Source of the DNA: Yeosuana aquiaggeris
GTDB lineage: Bacteria > Bacteroidota > Bacteroidia > Flavobacteriales > Flavobacteriaceae
Assembly: GCF_044003965.1 (NCBI RefSeq)
Contig: NZ_JBAWKC010000001.1
Coordinates: 744,001-808,000 of the forward strand
DNA: 64,000 nt
Direction: 5' to 3'
In this document: piece after piece, positions 52,201-60,023 of the stretch
Layout: the number at the start of each line of letters is the position of its first letter
How positions within the stretch are numbered: position 1 is the stretch's first letter
Notes under the pieces: generated by a model
Told to the model about the DNA's origin: nothing
Databases searched by the model: none
What the model saw: only the letters and a program-made list of their open reading frames with translations
Position numbers and translations under genes: made by a program

Positions 52201-54780
52201 ATACCTAATAAGTTTCAAGCCATTGTCAACAAATTTCAGGCTATTGTTAATGATTATGATTTAAGTTTTTTAAATGGTGGTAGTTGGAGTGCCTCAGAGC
52301 GCACTATTCAAAATAAGTTTCAAGCGATTGTTAATGGTATGAACATAGTAAATTTAGATAATGAAAATTTCACAAACTATATCTCTGCCCGTCAGAATTT
52401 TGATGATGGAACAACCAGTAAATTCCAAGCAATTGTGAACAAGTTTCAAGCAATAGTTAATTCAGAAGATTTGTTTAAAGGAGATGTAGAATTAGGTATA
52501 GAAAATAAGTTTCAAGCGATTGTGAATAAGTTTCAAGCAATAGTTAACGGTGATGATCCGGAGAGACCATTCAAAGATTATGCAGACGTATTTACAATTA
52601 TTGATGCTGAAGATGCACCACCGGAGGATGGTTCAGATAATGAGCGGGTTATATCAGAGATTTATGCATTAAATATGCTAACGGGAATTGATGTAACAGG
52701 TTCTGAAGAGGACAGACATTATGTATATCCTGGGGCCTTTTTAAATGCAATGTCAGCAAATTTCAATATTACCTATGGTGTAGGACGTGTGGTGATTAAT
52801 CCAAAGGATTTAAGTGTAAGTACTAATAATATTATTCTTCCTTATGGTGAGGCAATCACTGAAGCTCAGCTTTTAGAATTGACAACCTTTGATGGATGGG
52901 CCTTTGAAGGTGAATTTCAAGAATCTGTGGACGTTGTTTTCCCGGATGGTGTACCGTTCTATTTTGTTAAAAACGATGTGGAATTTGAGCTATCTGAACT
53001 GAAAGAACTTGGAGATTATGAGATAAAGATTAGAAATCCTAAAAACTATTTAATAAATAGCGCGAATGATGATACTCATGGGACATTAAAAATTATACCA
53101 GCAACCTTATCATTTAATCCTGATCCGGTTATTGTTAAATATGGAGAAACGCCGGTAATAGTTCCAAATTTTGGAAGTTTTGCCTATCCAGATGTTGAAA
53201 ACCAAGATGTTTTAAATGATAGTAATGGAATTATTCCTTATTATTTTATGAAAGCAGGGGATGTTGAAAAGTATACTATCAATGGTGCTTTAAAAATGGG
53301 TGTTGGTGAATATGATATCTTTATTGAAGATGTTGACGGCGATAATTACATCATTGAAAACGATCCTAACAGAGGCAAATTAACCATTTCTGAAGCGCTC
53401 TTGACTATTAAAACAGGACCTCTAGATCTTGAGTATGGTGATAATATCAGTAATACTATTACTACTGAAATTTCCGGTTTCGCTTATGATGAATCCATAA
53501 CCTCTGTTTTTGGAAACGCTATTCCTTATTTATTTATTGATGAGAATAATATTGCTTACAATATTAATGATGTGAAGTCAATTGGAGTGTATGCTATTCA
53601 AGTTATGGCTCCTGAAAACTATGAGATAGCTTATGCAGATGACCATGGCATATTAACTATTGATCCAAAAGAACTACATCCTGAAACTGATTATTACGAA
53701 ACGCCTTATGGAAGTTTTAATGTCAATAATTTAGTGACTGATTTTGGAGGCTTTGCCTATGATGAAACGGCATTTGATGTCTACCCAAATGGTGTTATAT
53801 ATTCTTTTGAAAAGGATGGTCTATATTATGAAGTAGGTGATAAATTAAGTGTGGGTGATTACAATATATTGATAGAAGGAACTCAAAATTATGTGATTAA
53901 TAGTTATGGTTCCAATCATAGTAGATTAAGAATTGTACCTGCCGAATTAAGTGTGACCATTTCGCCTACCTCAGTTATTGTGGGTCAAGGAGAACCAGTT
54001 GCTTTTTCATTTGAGTTTGGAGCATTTGCATATAATGATGAAAATAGAACTACCGTTTTTGAAAATGGTATTCCTTATTACTTTGTTGATGATTATGGCG
54101 TAGCATATTATGACACAACCCTACCTGGTGCATATTACGTGCAAATAACAGATCCGAAAAATTATACCATTATATCTAATGAAGCTCATTTATTTATTAA
54201 TCCTGCTGATGAAAATGCTAAAAAAGTACGCTCTTATGCTGACTGTGTGAGTTATAATCCAAATGCTATCGACGGTTTAATATATACTGCCGTTTTTAGA
54301 TATGAGAATGATAATGAGTACCCGGTTTATGTTAATGATGGCCCAGATAATTTTTTAACAGGAACACAGTTTAAAGGACAATTACCAACTGTTTTTATGC
54401 CTGGTAGTGGCACTTTTGAAATTAGATTTGATGGTCAACAATTAGTGTGGAGTTTAACAACATATGATGGTACTCATAAAAGTTCCATTTCTTCTGCTAC
54501 AACCAGTGAAAGCGGCAAGTGTGATGCGAAACTTGACGGAGCCTATTCAATTTATCCTAATCCGGTAAAGACGATTTTAAATATTAAACAAAATGTTGTT
54601 GAAAATAATGTGTCCGTTTTGGTTTTAAACATGTATGGCTTTGTAGTTATTAACGCAGGCACCTTTGCTGAACCGTTTTCAACAAAAGAAATAAATATGT
54701 CCGGTTTGTCAACCGGTATTTATATTGTTAGGATAACCAGCAGCACAGATGTTCGAACCTATAATATTTTAAAAGAATAA
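49225..54780 (+). CDS. type IX-secreted S8/S53-like peptidase with MBG repeats and KFQAIVN motifs
   Basis: A protein of 1851 aa. Signal peptide; a paired-cysteine domain (C44-C132); a subtilase-like domain with D300 (VGVLSDS), E338 in DEGRAMMQ and S659 in YGTSAAAPH; a TIG/IPT domain (about 731-820); six or seven MBG-type beta domains (about 829-1660); a second copy of the N-terminal domain (C1674-C1766); and a T9SS C-terminal sorting domain (about 1774-1851, IYPNPVKTILNI). The second triad position is Glu where subtilisins have His, as in S53-like peptidases. Seven KFQAIVN motifs lie at 995-1108. The next gene, a cyclase, starts 7 nt after the stop. Confidence 0.88.
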   Translation: MKTNHVMKTNHANYPGLFVILFLFFISMQSFAQKSKDIEPVLYCVKDLGNGIYQATFSYYNPSNKEVVIDESASTIKYNNGKKVAKGLNIFKPGSVNKVFTKEFGPNDYVEWTIISNGNVHTVYANANSAKCSANDGFIFPVIGNNGKSYNLIGQELSSLCDNVAGETPSELIFQIAAGKVLVEIVPKEGQMQNVLNLLQGAPFNIAVSDFLLNISEYTNLAAIDVYFKPQDLCILNNYANIINFARPVYPAYNNSGGVSTQGDAAQTSNTVRESFRVIKSDGNIVPVDGSGIKVGVLSDSYDMALGVPGFAALDIANGELPEAVEVLKDNLYKSSDEGRAMMQIIHDVAPGAAMAFHTATASPRQFEVGFKALKEVGCDIIVDDITFITEPFFGIGRISEEIQSYVSQSGKFHYTSAGNIANKGYQATFNSSSSLPVTNFITAGSPTRAHVFGTNADGSQDYLQKISVVPGTYLLVLQWKEYAASQQNQVGASNDLDIYVVDNAGRLLVGNNRVNVNGDPTEIIVFKSTGTGDANILITNATGATNVPFRYIAFRTSAEGGTPDGLKFPEYFGNGVPTVSGHAMTPESVTVGAVDYRYATNPIAEAFSSYGGLLKDQTNLLVDLYAPDGGNTASTTIGQLATCETCDKDDKLNFYGTSAAAPHAAAAMALLRSALPYWYPDGSGSTIFTADQTLEKFKNTSVNFTARDGSNGQFINTLNAFKSLAAQTAKITSLTILSGNVGAEPISVSIIGEFFPAQNSEPYPAKVYFDGKELTNIQVVSDTEIIATIPEFTGNPEVTIYTQPKPGTEGNGGFSDPVKILPDGKYAINIVPNNAVFEYGQDISLSYFVQGLPPEEIDTSLTYAEIMASLGFPEVKLSSGADAKLAEGGYPIVFDYVVTPSFAEPLSQELFDKYQVNFISGYVDSNPEIGKIGYLTITKKDLTITPPEVVYSYGDPIDVSFNYAFDSTGISDEASFRSLIDQTHANDFKDGIPNKFQAIVNKFQAIVNDYDLSFLNGGSWSASERTIQNKFQAIVNGMNIVNLDNENFTNYISARQNFDDGTTSKFQAIVNKFQAIVNSEDLFKGDVELGIENKFQAIVNKFQAIVNGDDPERPFKDYADVFTIIDAEDAPPEDGSDNERVISEIYALNMLTGIDVTGSEEDRHYVYPGAFLNAMSANFNITYGVGRVVINPKDLSVSTNNIILPYGEAITEAQLLELTTFDGWAFEGEFQESVDVVFPDGVPFYFVKNDVEFELSELKELGDYEIKIRNPKNYLINSANDDTHGTLKIIPATLSFNPDPVIVKYGETPVIVPNFGSFAYPDVENQDVLNDSNGIIPYYFMKAGDVEKYTINGALKMGVGEYDIFIEDVDGDNYIIENDPNRGKLTISEALLTIKTGPLDLEYGDNISNTITTEISGFAYDESITSVFGNAIPYLFIDENNIAYNINDVKSIGVYAIQVMAPENYEIAYADDHGILTIDPKELHPETDYYETPYGSFNVNNLVTDFGGFAYDETAFDVYPNGVIYSFEKDGLYYEVGDKLSVGDYNILIEGTQNYVINSYGSNHSRLRIVPAELSVTISPTSVIVGQGEPVAFSFEFGAFAYNDENRTTVFENGIPYYFVDDYGVAYYDTTLPGAYYVQITDPKNYTIISNEAHLFINPADENAKKVRSYADCVSYNPNAIDGLIYTAVFRYENDNEYPVYVNDGPDNFLTGTQFKGQLPTVFMPGSGTFEIRFDGQQLVWSLTTYDGTHKSSISSATTSESGKCDAKLDGAYSIYPNPVKTILNIKQNVVENNVSVLVLNMYGFVVINAGTFAEPFSTKEINMSGLSTGIYIVRITSSTDVRTYNILKE
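52207..52548 (+). repeat. KFQAIVN protein repeat array (seven copies)
   Basis: Seven identical KFQAIVN heptapeptides occur as pair, single, pair, pair (52207-52251, 52312-52335, 52420-52461, 52504-52548), usually preceded by Asn. The codons differ among copies (for example AAA or AAG, TTT or TTC, GCC or GCT or GCG or GCA). The peptide is therefore conserved beyond the DNA, suggesting selection on the protein. Confidence 0.9.
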
Positions 54781-54787
54781 TGTTTTC

Positions 54788-56776
54788 ATGAGTATAAACC
54801 GTAAGGTATCTTTAATTATAGTTGCGTTTTTTGGAATGCTATCAAGTCTTATGTTTGCGCAAAACAATAAGATAGATAGTTTAAAAAGAATTGTTGAAAC
54901 AGGCGTTAAAGACACCTCAATGGTGGTTGCGTTAAATGAACTTAGTAAGGAAGTTCTAAATACAGAAGACATTAAACAATCGATAGAATATGCAAGAAAA
55001 GCTAATACATTGGCTATTCAATTAAAATATACGAGGGGGAAAGCATATTCTTTAAAAAATATAGGTCTTGCACAATATTACCAAGGGGATTATTTAAATG
55101 TACTCGATTCATGGACACAATCTTTAAAAGAGTTTGAATCGATACATGACACTATTGGAATTGCCAATTTGGTTAATAATTTGGGTGCAATCTATTACAG
55201 CCAAGGTAGTAATGTCAAAGCTCTTGATTATTATTTACGTTCTTTAAATATTTCAGAAAAATCAAAGGATCCACTGAGAATATCTTCAGTGCTATTGAAT
55301 ATTGGAGGCTTATATGCTGAAATGAACAATTATGACAAGGCTTTGGAATATTATAATAAATTTAACGATTACCGTAATGATTTAAATGATTCCCAAACTA
55401 CCAATAGTTACTTAAAGGGCGTTGGAGAAGTTTATTTTAAAAAAGGTCTTTATGATGAGGCCTTAAATTATTATCAGGAAGCATTAGCAAGCAATCAGAT
55501 TATTACGAATAGAGCAGATAACTTAATTAAATTAAGTAAGGTACTTTTAAAGAAAAATAACAAACAAAACTCCATAAAATATCTTAATGAAGCTTATCAA
55601 ATAGCAAAATTAAATAATCAACAACTTCAGATGGTTCAGGCTTTGGAAGGTCTTGGAGAGGTTTATATTCAGGATAATTTTGAAAAGGCTCAAAAATCTT
55701 ATAGCGAAGCAGAAAGTCTTGCCAAGGAAATTAAGGCCAATGATGAATTAAGAGATATTTATCAAGGTTTATCAAAGGCTTATGCCTTGAATAAAGATTA
55801 TAAAAATGCCTATAAGTATAAAGAGCTTTATGTAGCGCAAAAAGACTCCTTATTTAATTTGGCAACAGACGATAAAATACGTGGGCTTCAATTTGATTTT
55901 GATTTAGAAAAGAAAGAAGATCAAATTGGTCTTTTAGAAAAGGAGTCACAAATACAACAACTTAAAGAAAAGAAGCAGCAGGATATTATTTATGCTTCTG
56001 TAATTGCGATATTTTTAGTATTTCTTTTTGCATTAGGGTTGTATAGGCGTTATAATTTTATTAGACAAACCAATCGCATCATTGAAGAAGAAAAAAATAG
56101 ATCAGAAAGTTTATTGCATAACATTCTACCCGAGGAAACGGCTCTTGAGTTAAAACAAAATGGTAAAGTTCAGGCGAAAAAATTTGATTCGGTAACCGTT
56201 CTATTTACTGATTTTAAAGGATTTACGGAATATGCAAAAAACTTATCTCCGGAAGAATTAGTGAATAGTGTGGATTACTATTTCTCTAAGTTTGATGAAA
56301 TAATGGAAAAATATGGGATGGAAAAAATTAAAACTATTGGAGATGCCTATATGGCTGCCGGGGGTTTACCATTTCAAACAAATGACCATCCTTTTAAAAT
56401 GATATTGGCCGCTTTTGAAATAGTGCAATTTATTGAAGAATCAAAGCAAAATGAGGAGAAGGACATCACTCATTTTGATATTCGCATAGGTGTCAATACA
56501 GGTCCTATTGTGGCGGGTGTGGTTGGGATACATAAATTTGCATACGACATTTGGGGAGATACAGTCAATGTGGCCTCAAGAATGGAAACACTTTCAAACC
56601 CAGGTAGAATAAATATCTCAGAAAACACTTATGAACTGGTCAAGGATGTATTTCAATGCAAATACCGCGGAGAAATTGAAGTTAAAAACAGAGGAATGAT
56701 GAAAATGTATTTTGTAAACGGCATAAAGAACCAAGCCTATTTAGATCAACTTCAATTTCAAAACGTAAACACATAA
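54788..56776 (+). CDS. TPR-sensor class III adenylate cyclase
   Basis: A protein of 662 aa. An N-terminal signal/anchor (cleavage near MFAQ) is followed by about seven periplasmic TPR repeats, a coiled coil, one membrane helix (about 400-418), and a cytoplasmic class III cyclase domain. The catalytic set is complete: metal ligands D475 and D519, adenine-selecting K515 and D587, transition-state N594 and R598. This points to cAMP formation. It starts 7 nt after the secreted peptidase gene, so co-expression is likely. The sensed signal is unknown. Confidence 0.93.
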   Translation: MSINRKVSLIIVAFFGMLSSLMFAQNNKIDSLKRIVETGVKDTSMVVALNELSKEVLNTEDIKQSIEYARKANTLAIQLKYTRGKAYSLKNIGLAQYYQGDYLNVLDSWTQSLKEFESIHDTIGIANLVNNLGAIYYSQGSNVKALDYYLRSLNISEKSKDPLRISSVLLNIGGLYAEMNNYDKALEYYNKFNDYRNDLNDSQTTNSYLKGVGEVYFKKGLYDEALNYYQEALASNQIITNRADNLIKLSKVLLKKNNKQNSIKYLNEAYQIAKLNNQQLQMVQALEGLGEVYIQDNFEKAQKSYSEAESLAKEIKANDELRDIYQGLSKAYALNKDYKNAYKYKELYVAQKDSLFNLATDDKIRGLQFDFDLEKKEDQIGLLEKESQIQQLKEKKQQDIIYASVIAIFLVFLFALGLYRRYNFIRQTNRIIEEEKNRSESLLHNILPEETALELKQNGKVQAKKFDSVTVLFTDFKGFTEYAKNLSPEELVNSVDYYFSKFDEIMEKYGMEKIKTIGDAYMAAGGLPFQTNDHPFKMILAAFEIVQFIEESKQNEEKDITHFDIRIGVNTGPIVAGVVGIHKFAYDIWGDTVNVASRMETLSNPGRINISENTYELVKDVFQCKYRGEIEVKNRGMMKMYFVNGIKNQAYLDQLQFQNVNT

Positions 56777-56833
56777 ATATTAATTGTATATTTATTTTTA
56801 TATTTAAAATGTTGAATTGAAAATAAAAACGCC

Positions 56834-57352
56834 ATGACACTTATTCATGATCCAAATAATTATTGGGAACAATTGGAAAGACTCGAAAAACTCATTCGTG
56901 CTTCAGAGCTTAAGGCAGGTGTTATTTTTTCTTTCCATGGTCTTGTTTTAGGTCTATTCTTTGACCGGTTCGAAGAACTTGAGGGGCTGTTGCAATCAAG
57001 TCCTGTTTTTGTGATCCTTACTGTTTTATGGTTTGTATGTGTAATTTTTTCTGTTTTTTATTGTTTTAAATGTTTTAAGCCACAAATAGAATTGAAATAT
57101 AAAAAAAACGTGTTCTTTTTTGGGGATGCAGTGAATGCCTTTGGTACAGCAGAAGAATATACCAAAAAATTAATTGAAGTTTGCACTACAGAAGAGGAAT
57201 TGTTTGAACAACTTGGAGAACAAATACATGTAGAAAGCAAAATTATTGAAGCTAAATTTAAATGCGTCCACAAGTCCATTTTCTTTTTTGGATTAAGTTT
57301 TGTTTTTGTTGTTTTAATAATTGGATATTGGTTAATAACACTCTCATATTAA
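56834..57352 (+). CDS. DUF5706/Pycsar-effector-like membrane protein
   Basis: A protein of 172 aa with three hydrophobic segments (about 28-43, 55-80, 148-172). The N-terminal ERLEKLIRASELKAGVIFSF resembles the DUF5706 opening (a helix with ADTKA-type motif before the first membrane helix). In flavobacteria I recall this part fused behind an HD domain in proteins now labelled Pycsar effector family. Here it is a separate gene between a cyclase and an HD gene (3-nt gap to the latter). Family call is by eye and moderate. Confidence 0.62.
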   Translation: MTLIHDPNNYWEQLERLEKLIRASELKAGVIFSFHGLVLGLFFDRFEELEGLLQSSPVFVILTVLWFVCVIFSVFYCFKCFKPQIELKYKKNVFFFGDAVNAFGTAEEYTKKLIEVCTTEEELFEQLGEQIHVESKIIEAKFKCVHKSIFFFGLSFVFVVLIIGYWLITLSY

Positions 57353-57355
57353 TAG

Positions 57356-57955
57356 ATGGTCATTAATATGAAAGGATATTTAAAACTTAGAAGAAAAGCT
57401 TTAGGCATTTTAAAATCTAGATTATCAAAAAAACTTTATTATCATAATGTTGAACACACCTTAGATGTTGTTAAGGTAGTGAATCAGTATATCAGGAGAA
57501 AAAATATCGATAAACAAAGCGCCTTCCTGCTCAGAATAGCCGCATTACTGCATGATTTAGGGTTTACAGAGACGAATGTAGAACATGAAGAAAAAAGCGT
57601 GGAAATGGCAGAAGAATTAATGCTAGATTGTGGTTTTTCAAAGAATGACATCAAGATTGTTCAAGGTCTCATTAGAGCAACGCGGATACCTCAGTCTCCA
57701 AATAATGAATTAGAACATATCATGTGTGATTCAGATTTAGATTATTTAGGTAGAAAGGATTTTTACGAAATCAGTGATCGATTATATAAGGAATTGAAAG
57801 CGGTTTCCGTAATTTCTAATAAAAATGATTGGAATAAGGCTCAAATTAAATTTCTGGAGGCTCATAAATATCATACTGACTTTGCAAAAAAACACAGACA
57901 ACCATCGAAGGAAAGGAGAATTAAAGAAATTAAAAAACTCATTGTGGAATCATAA
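57356..57955 (+). CDS. HD-domain phosphohydrolase
   Basis: A protein of 199 aa with the HD motif set: YHNVEHTLDV (His), ALLHDLGF (His-Asp) and CDSDLDYLG (Asp). HD enzymes of this kind hydrolyse nucleotides or cyclic nucleotides. The layout through EIKKL at the C terminus matches the HD half of flavobacterial HD-DUF5706 fusions as I recall them. ATG at 57356 or in-frame ATG at 57368 are both possible. It could cleave or sense the product of the upstream cyclase. Confidence 0.85.
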   Translation: MVINMKGYLKLRRKALGILKSRLSKKLYYHNVEHTLDVVKVVNQYIRRKNIDKQSAFLLRIAALLHDLGFTETNVEHEEKSVEMAEELMLDCGFSKNDIKIVQGLIRATRIPQSPNNELEHIMCDSDLDYLGRKDFYEISDRLYKELKAVSVISNKNDWNKAQIKFLEAHKYHTDFAKKHRQPSKERRIKEIKKLIVES

Positions 57956-58135
57956 ATAGAATCAAGTGTATGGTTTAAATACTATGACACTAGTTTTTAG
58001 TTATTTTAAAAATAAACTTTTCTTCCTCTTGAAAATATTGATACCAACAAAAAAATATATATTATACCATCGGAAACCGATAAACGACTGATTTATAAAA
58101 GGCTAATTATCAACTAGCTATTTAACTTCTCTTAT

Positions 58136-58179
58136 GTAACATTTGTTACGCATTGTTAATGATTAAGATTTTACCTTTG
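58136..58179 (+). promoter_or_regulatory. CRP/FNR-type operator and promoter of the candidate small RNA
   Basis: GTAACATTTGTTAC at 58136-58149 (centre 58142.5) and TACCTTTG at 58172-58179, whose end is exactly 36.5 nt from the centre. The box equals that of hemA, and the geometry equals that of the cytochrome promoters. The predicted start is near 58186. Confidence 0.65.
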
Positions 58180-58185
58180 TAGTGG

Positions 58186-58261
58186 TTGGTTATAGACTGT
58201 CAGTCTCAAAATGATTAATAGCTAAAAGGCGCTTTCTTAATAAGTTAAGCGTCTTTTTTTT
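58186..58261 (+). ncRNA. candidate regulated small RNA of about 75 nt
   Basis: From the predicted start to a T run there is no ORF longer than four codons. The 3' end is an intrinsic terminator: AAGGCGCTT (58226-58234) and AAGCGTCTT (58247-58255) pair over 9 bp with one G-U, extended by an inner CTT/AAG, followed by eight T. It could also be an attenuator in the leader of the LacI-family gene at 58368. The rest of 57956-58135 shows nothing. Confidence 0.5.
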
Positions 58262-58367
58262 GTAGTCATTTTTTAAAAACCTAGGTATTATTATTTTAAA
58301 ATTTTGCGTTTAATTATTTAACCGCTATTTTCGTAAATTGCACACAGGAAATCAATGCGTTAATAGT

Positions 58368-59378
58368 ATGGTTACATTAAAACAATTAGCAAAAGAGTTA
58401 AACGTTTCAATATCTACTGTTTCTAAAGCTCTTAATAACAGTGAGGAGATTGGGGTAGAGACTGTTAAACGCGTTAAGGAGCTTGCCGCTTTATATAACT
58501 ACAAACCAAATAAAGTGGCCTTGAGTTTAAAACAGAACAAAACAAAAACCATAGGCGTTATCATTCCAGACGTCTTGAACCATTTTTTAGCTAAAGTATT
58601 GTTCGGAATAGAAAGAGAAGCCACAGAGCAGGGTTATAACATTATTACCTGTATCTCTAATGAATCATTAGAAAAGGAAATCAGTAGTTTGCAATTACTG
58701 GCAAATGGCAGTGTTGATGGATTTATTTTGGCCGTTGCTAAAGAAACACAGGTTAAGAACGAAACAGCGCATTTTGTAAAAACAATTAGTCAAGGGCTAC
58801 CTATTGTGATGTTTGACAGAGTTGCCAATGATGTTTTATGTGATAAGGTAATTGTGGATGATTTTGAAGCTACTTATCATGCTACAAAAAAATTAATTGT
58901 TGAAAACAGAAGACATATTGCTTTTATCAGTAACATAGATGATTTGAGTGTTGGTAAGTTAAGAGAAAAGGGTTTTTTAAAGGCGATTAATGAAGAATCT
59001 AAGGTAAAAGGGTCTGTTTTAAAAATAAATCGATTAGATGATGGGCAACAAAAAATTAGCGAGTTTCTAAAGGGAAATAGGTCTATTGACGGTATCATTT
59101 CTGCGGACAATTCATCAGGTATTATTGCAATAAATACAGCCCTAAGTTTTGGACTTAAAGTCCCTAAAGACCTCTCGGTTATTGGGTATACCAGTAAATC
59201 CATGTCTAATCATTGTATTCCTAGATTAACAACCATACGTCAGCATGCGAAAGATATTGGTGCCTGTGCTGCACAATTACTCATAAAAAGACTTCAAAAC
59301 AAATCATTGAATGACGTGGATTATTCAACTAAAATCATAAAAACGAGTTTAATACATGGTGGGTCAACTTTATCCTAA
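58368..59378 (+). CDS. LacI-family transcriptional regulator
   Basis: The start at 58368 gives MVTLKQLAKELNV, the normal LacI N terminus; the earlier TTG at 58338 adds ten residues outside the family. The DNA-binding helix-turn-helix is LAKELNVSISTVSKAL, the hinge region is NYKPNKVALSLKQ, and a periplasmic-binding-like sugar domain follows (IGVIIPDVLNHF, GFILAVA). In Bacteroidetes such regulators usually control carbohydrate uptake loci, but no susCD or glycosidase genes are present nearby, so its targets lie elsewhere or are local. Confidence 0.93.
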   Translation: MVTLKQLAKELNVSISTVSKALNNSEEIGVETVKRVKELAALYNYKPNKVALSLKQNKTKTIGVIIPDVLNHFLAKVLFGIEREATEQGYNIITCISNESLEKEISSLQLLANGSVDGFILAVAKETQVKNETAHFVKTISQGLPIVMFDRVANDVLCDKVIVDDFEATYHATKKLIVENRRHIAFISNIDDLSVGKLREKGFLKAINEESKVKGSVLKINRLDDGQQKISEFLKGNRSIDGIISADNSSGIIAINTALSFGLKVPKDLSVIGYTSKSMSNHCIPRLTTIRQHAKDIGACAAQLLIKRLQNKSLNDVDYSTKIIKTSLIHGGSTLS

Positions 59379-59444
59379 GTTTTTTAAAGGGATGTTTTTG
59401 TGTATTTCGTCGATTATTTTGATAATTAATCAAACATAATTTAC

Positions 59445-59460
59445 TTTTTATCGATAAAAA
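59445..59460. promoter_or_regulatory. 16-bp palindrome with central CG, possible LacI-type operator
   Basis: TTTTTATCGATAAAAA is a perfect palindrome with the central CG typical of LacI-family operators. It lies 67 nt past the LacI gene and about 300 nt before the small lipoprotein gene. The remaining intergenic sequence (59461-59759) holds nothing else I can name. Confidence 0.4.
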
Positions 59461-59759
59461 ATGACATTTTGTCGTTTATTTTTTTTTTAGTAGTGCGTTT
59501 TAACCTATATTAGCAGCTCTTATTAGGCGCATTTATATTCCCTCTGCTTTTTAAGAAAATTAATCCATTCATTGACAGCAATGTCATATCCCTCAAAAAA
59601 ATAAATAGAAAAACACGCGTGCGCTTTTGTGCATTCGATTTTAAATTAATTATCCATTTTTTCCCTCATTAAGATTTTGGTTTCAAAGTCTTGACATGAA
59701 TTGTATTATTTAAAAATAATTATAGAGAAAAATTTGTATAACCTTAAAACCGAATAGAT

Positions 59760-59906
59760 ATGAAAGCCTTAAAAATTACTTTAATAGTAGCTTTGTTTTT
59801 AGCAACCTTTACTTCTTGCACTAAACAAGATTTAAATGAAGATGATGTGTTAGTAGCACCAACTAGTAATGAAACACTTTTTACTGGAGGTGGAGTACAT
59901 GACTAA
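59760..59906 (+). CDS. 48-residue lipoprotein peptide
   Basis: The peptide has signal sequence MKALKITLIVALFLATFTSC with Cys at 20 as lipobox (TSC), an acidic middle (LNEDD) and the C terminus FTGGGVHD. It is too short for standard gene finders. A terminator follows 25 nt after the stop, and a TPR histidine kinase gene starts 118 nt downstream. It may be an exported peptide or a small envelope lipoprotein. Function unknown; the link to the kinase is positional only. Confidence 0.62.
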   Translation: MKALKITLIVALFLATFTSCTKQDLNEDDVLVAPTSNETLFTGGGVHD

Positions 59907-59931
59907 TAATTGAATTAGTAATTGATACACT

Positions 59932-59967
59932 AAAACTCTTTACTTTAAGTAAAGAGTTTTTTATTTT
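59932..59967 (+). terminator. intrinsic terminator after the small lipoprotein gene
   Basis: AAAACTCTTTACTT and AAGTAAAGAGTTTT form a stem of at least 11 bp with a tiny loop, followed by a T-rich run. It separates the small gene from the kinase promoter. Confidence 0.85.
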
Positions 59968-59997
59968 GTGGTAATTAAAAAATATTAAATACATTTG
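59965..59997 (+). promoter_or_regulatory. promoter of the histidine kinase-response regulator pair
   Basis: TTTG (59965-59968), 21 nt, then TACATTTG (59990-59997), close to the Bacteroidetes consensus. The start near 60004 would give a leader of only about 20 nt before the TTG start codon at 60024. Confidence 0.58.
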
Positions 59998-60023
59998 AGG
60001 TATTAGTCTCTAATGTCTTTAGT

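Noticed and set aside
52207..52548. Repeat array as a CRISPR
   Set aside because: Repeats are in frame within a long ORF, are only 21-24 nt, vary at synonymous sites and have irregular spacing.
59418..59434. TTTGATAATTAATCAAA as an FNR site
   Set aside because: The half sites fit, but the spacer is five and not four bases, and no TAnnTTTG-like box lies at the 36.5-nt distance.
59458..59473. ATGAC-ATTTT-GTCGT as a further operator
   Set aside because: Five-base spacer and a mismatched right half; it overlaps the A-rich flank of another palindrome.
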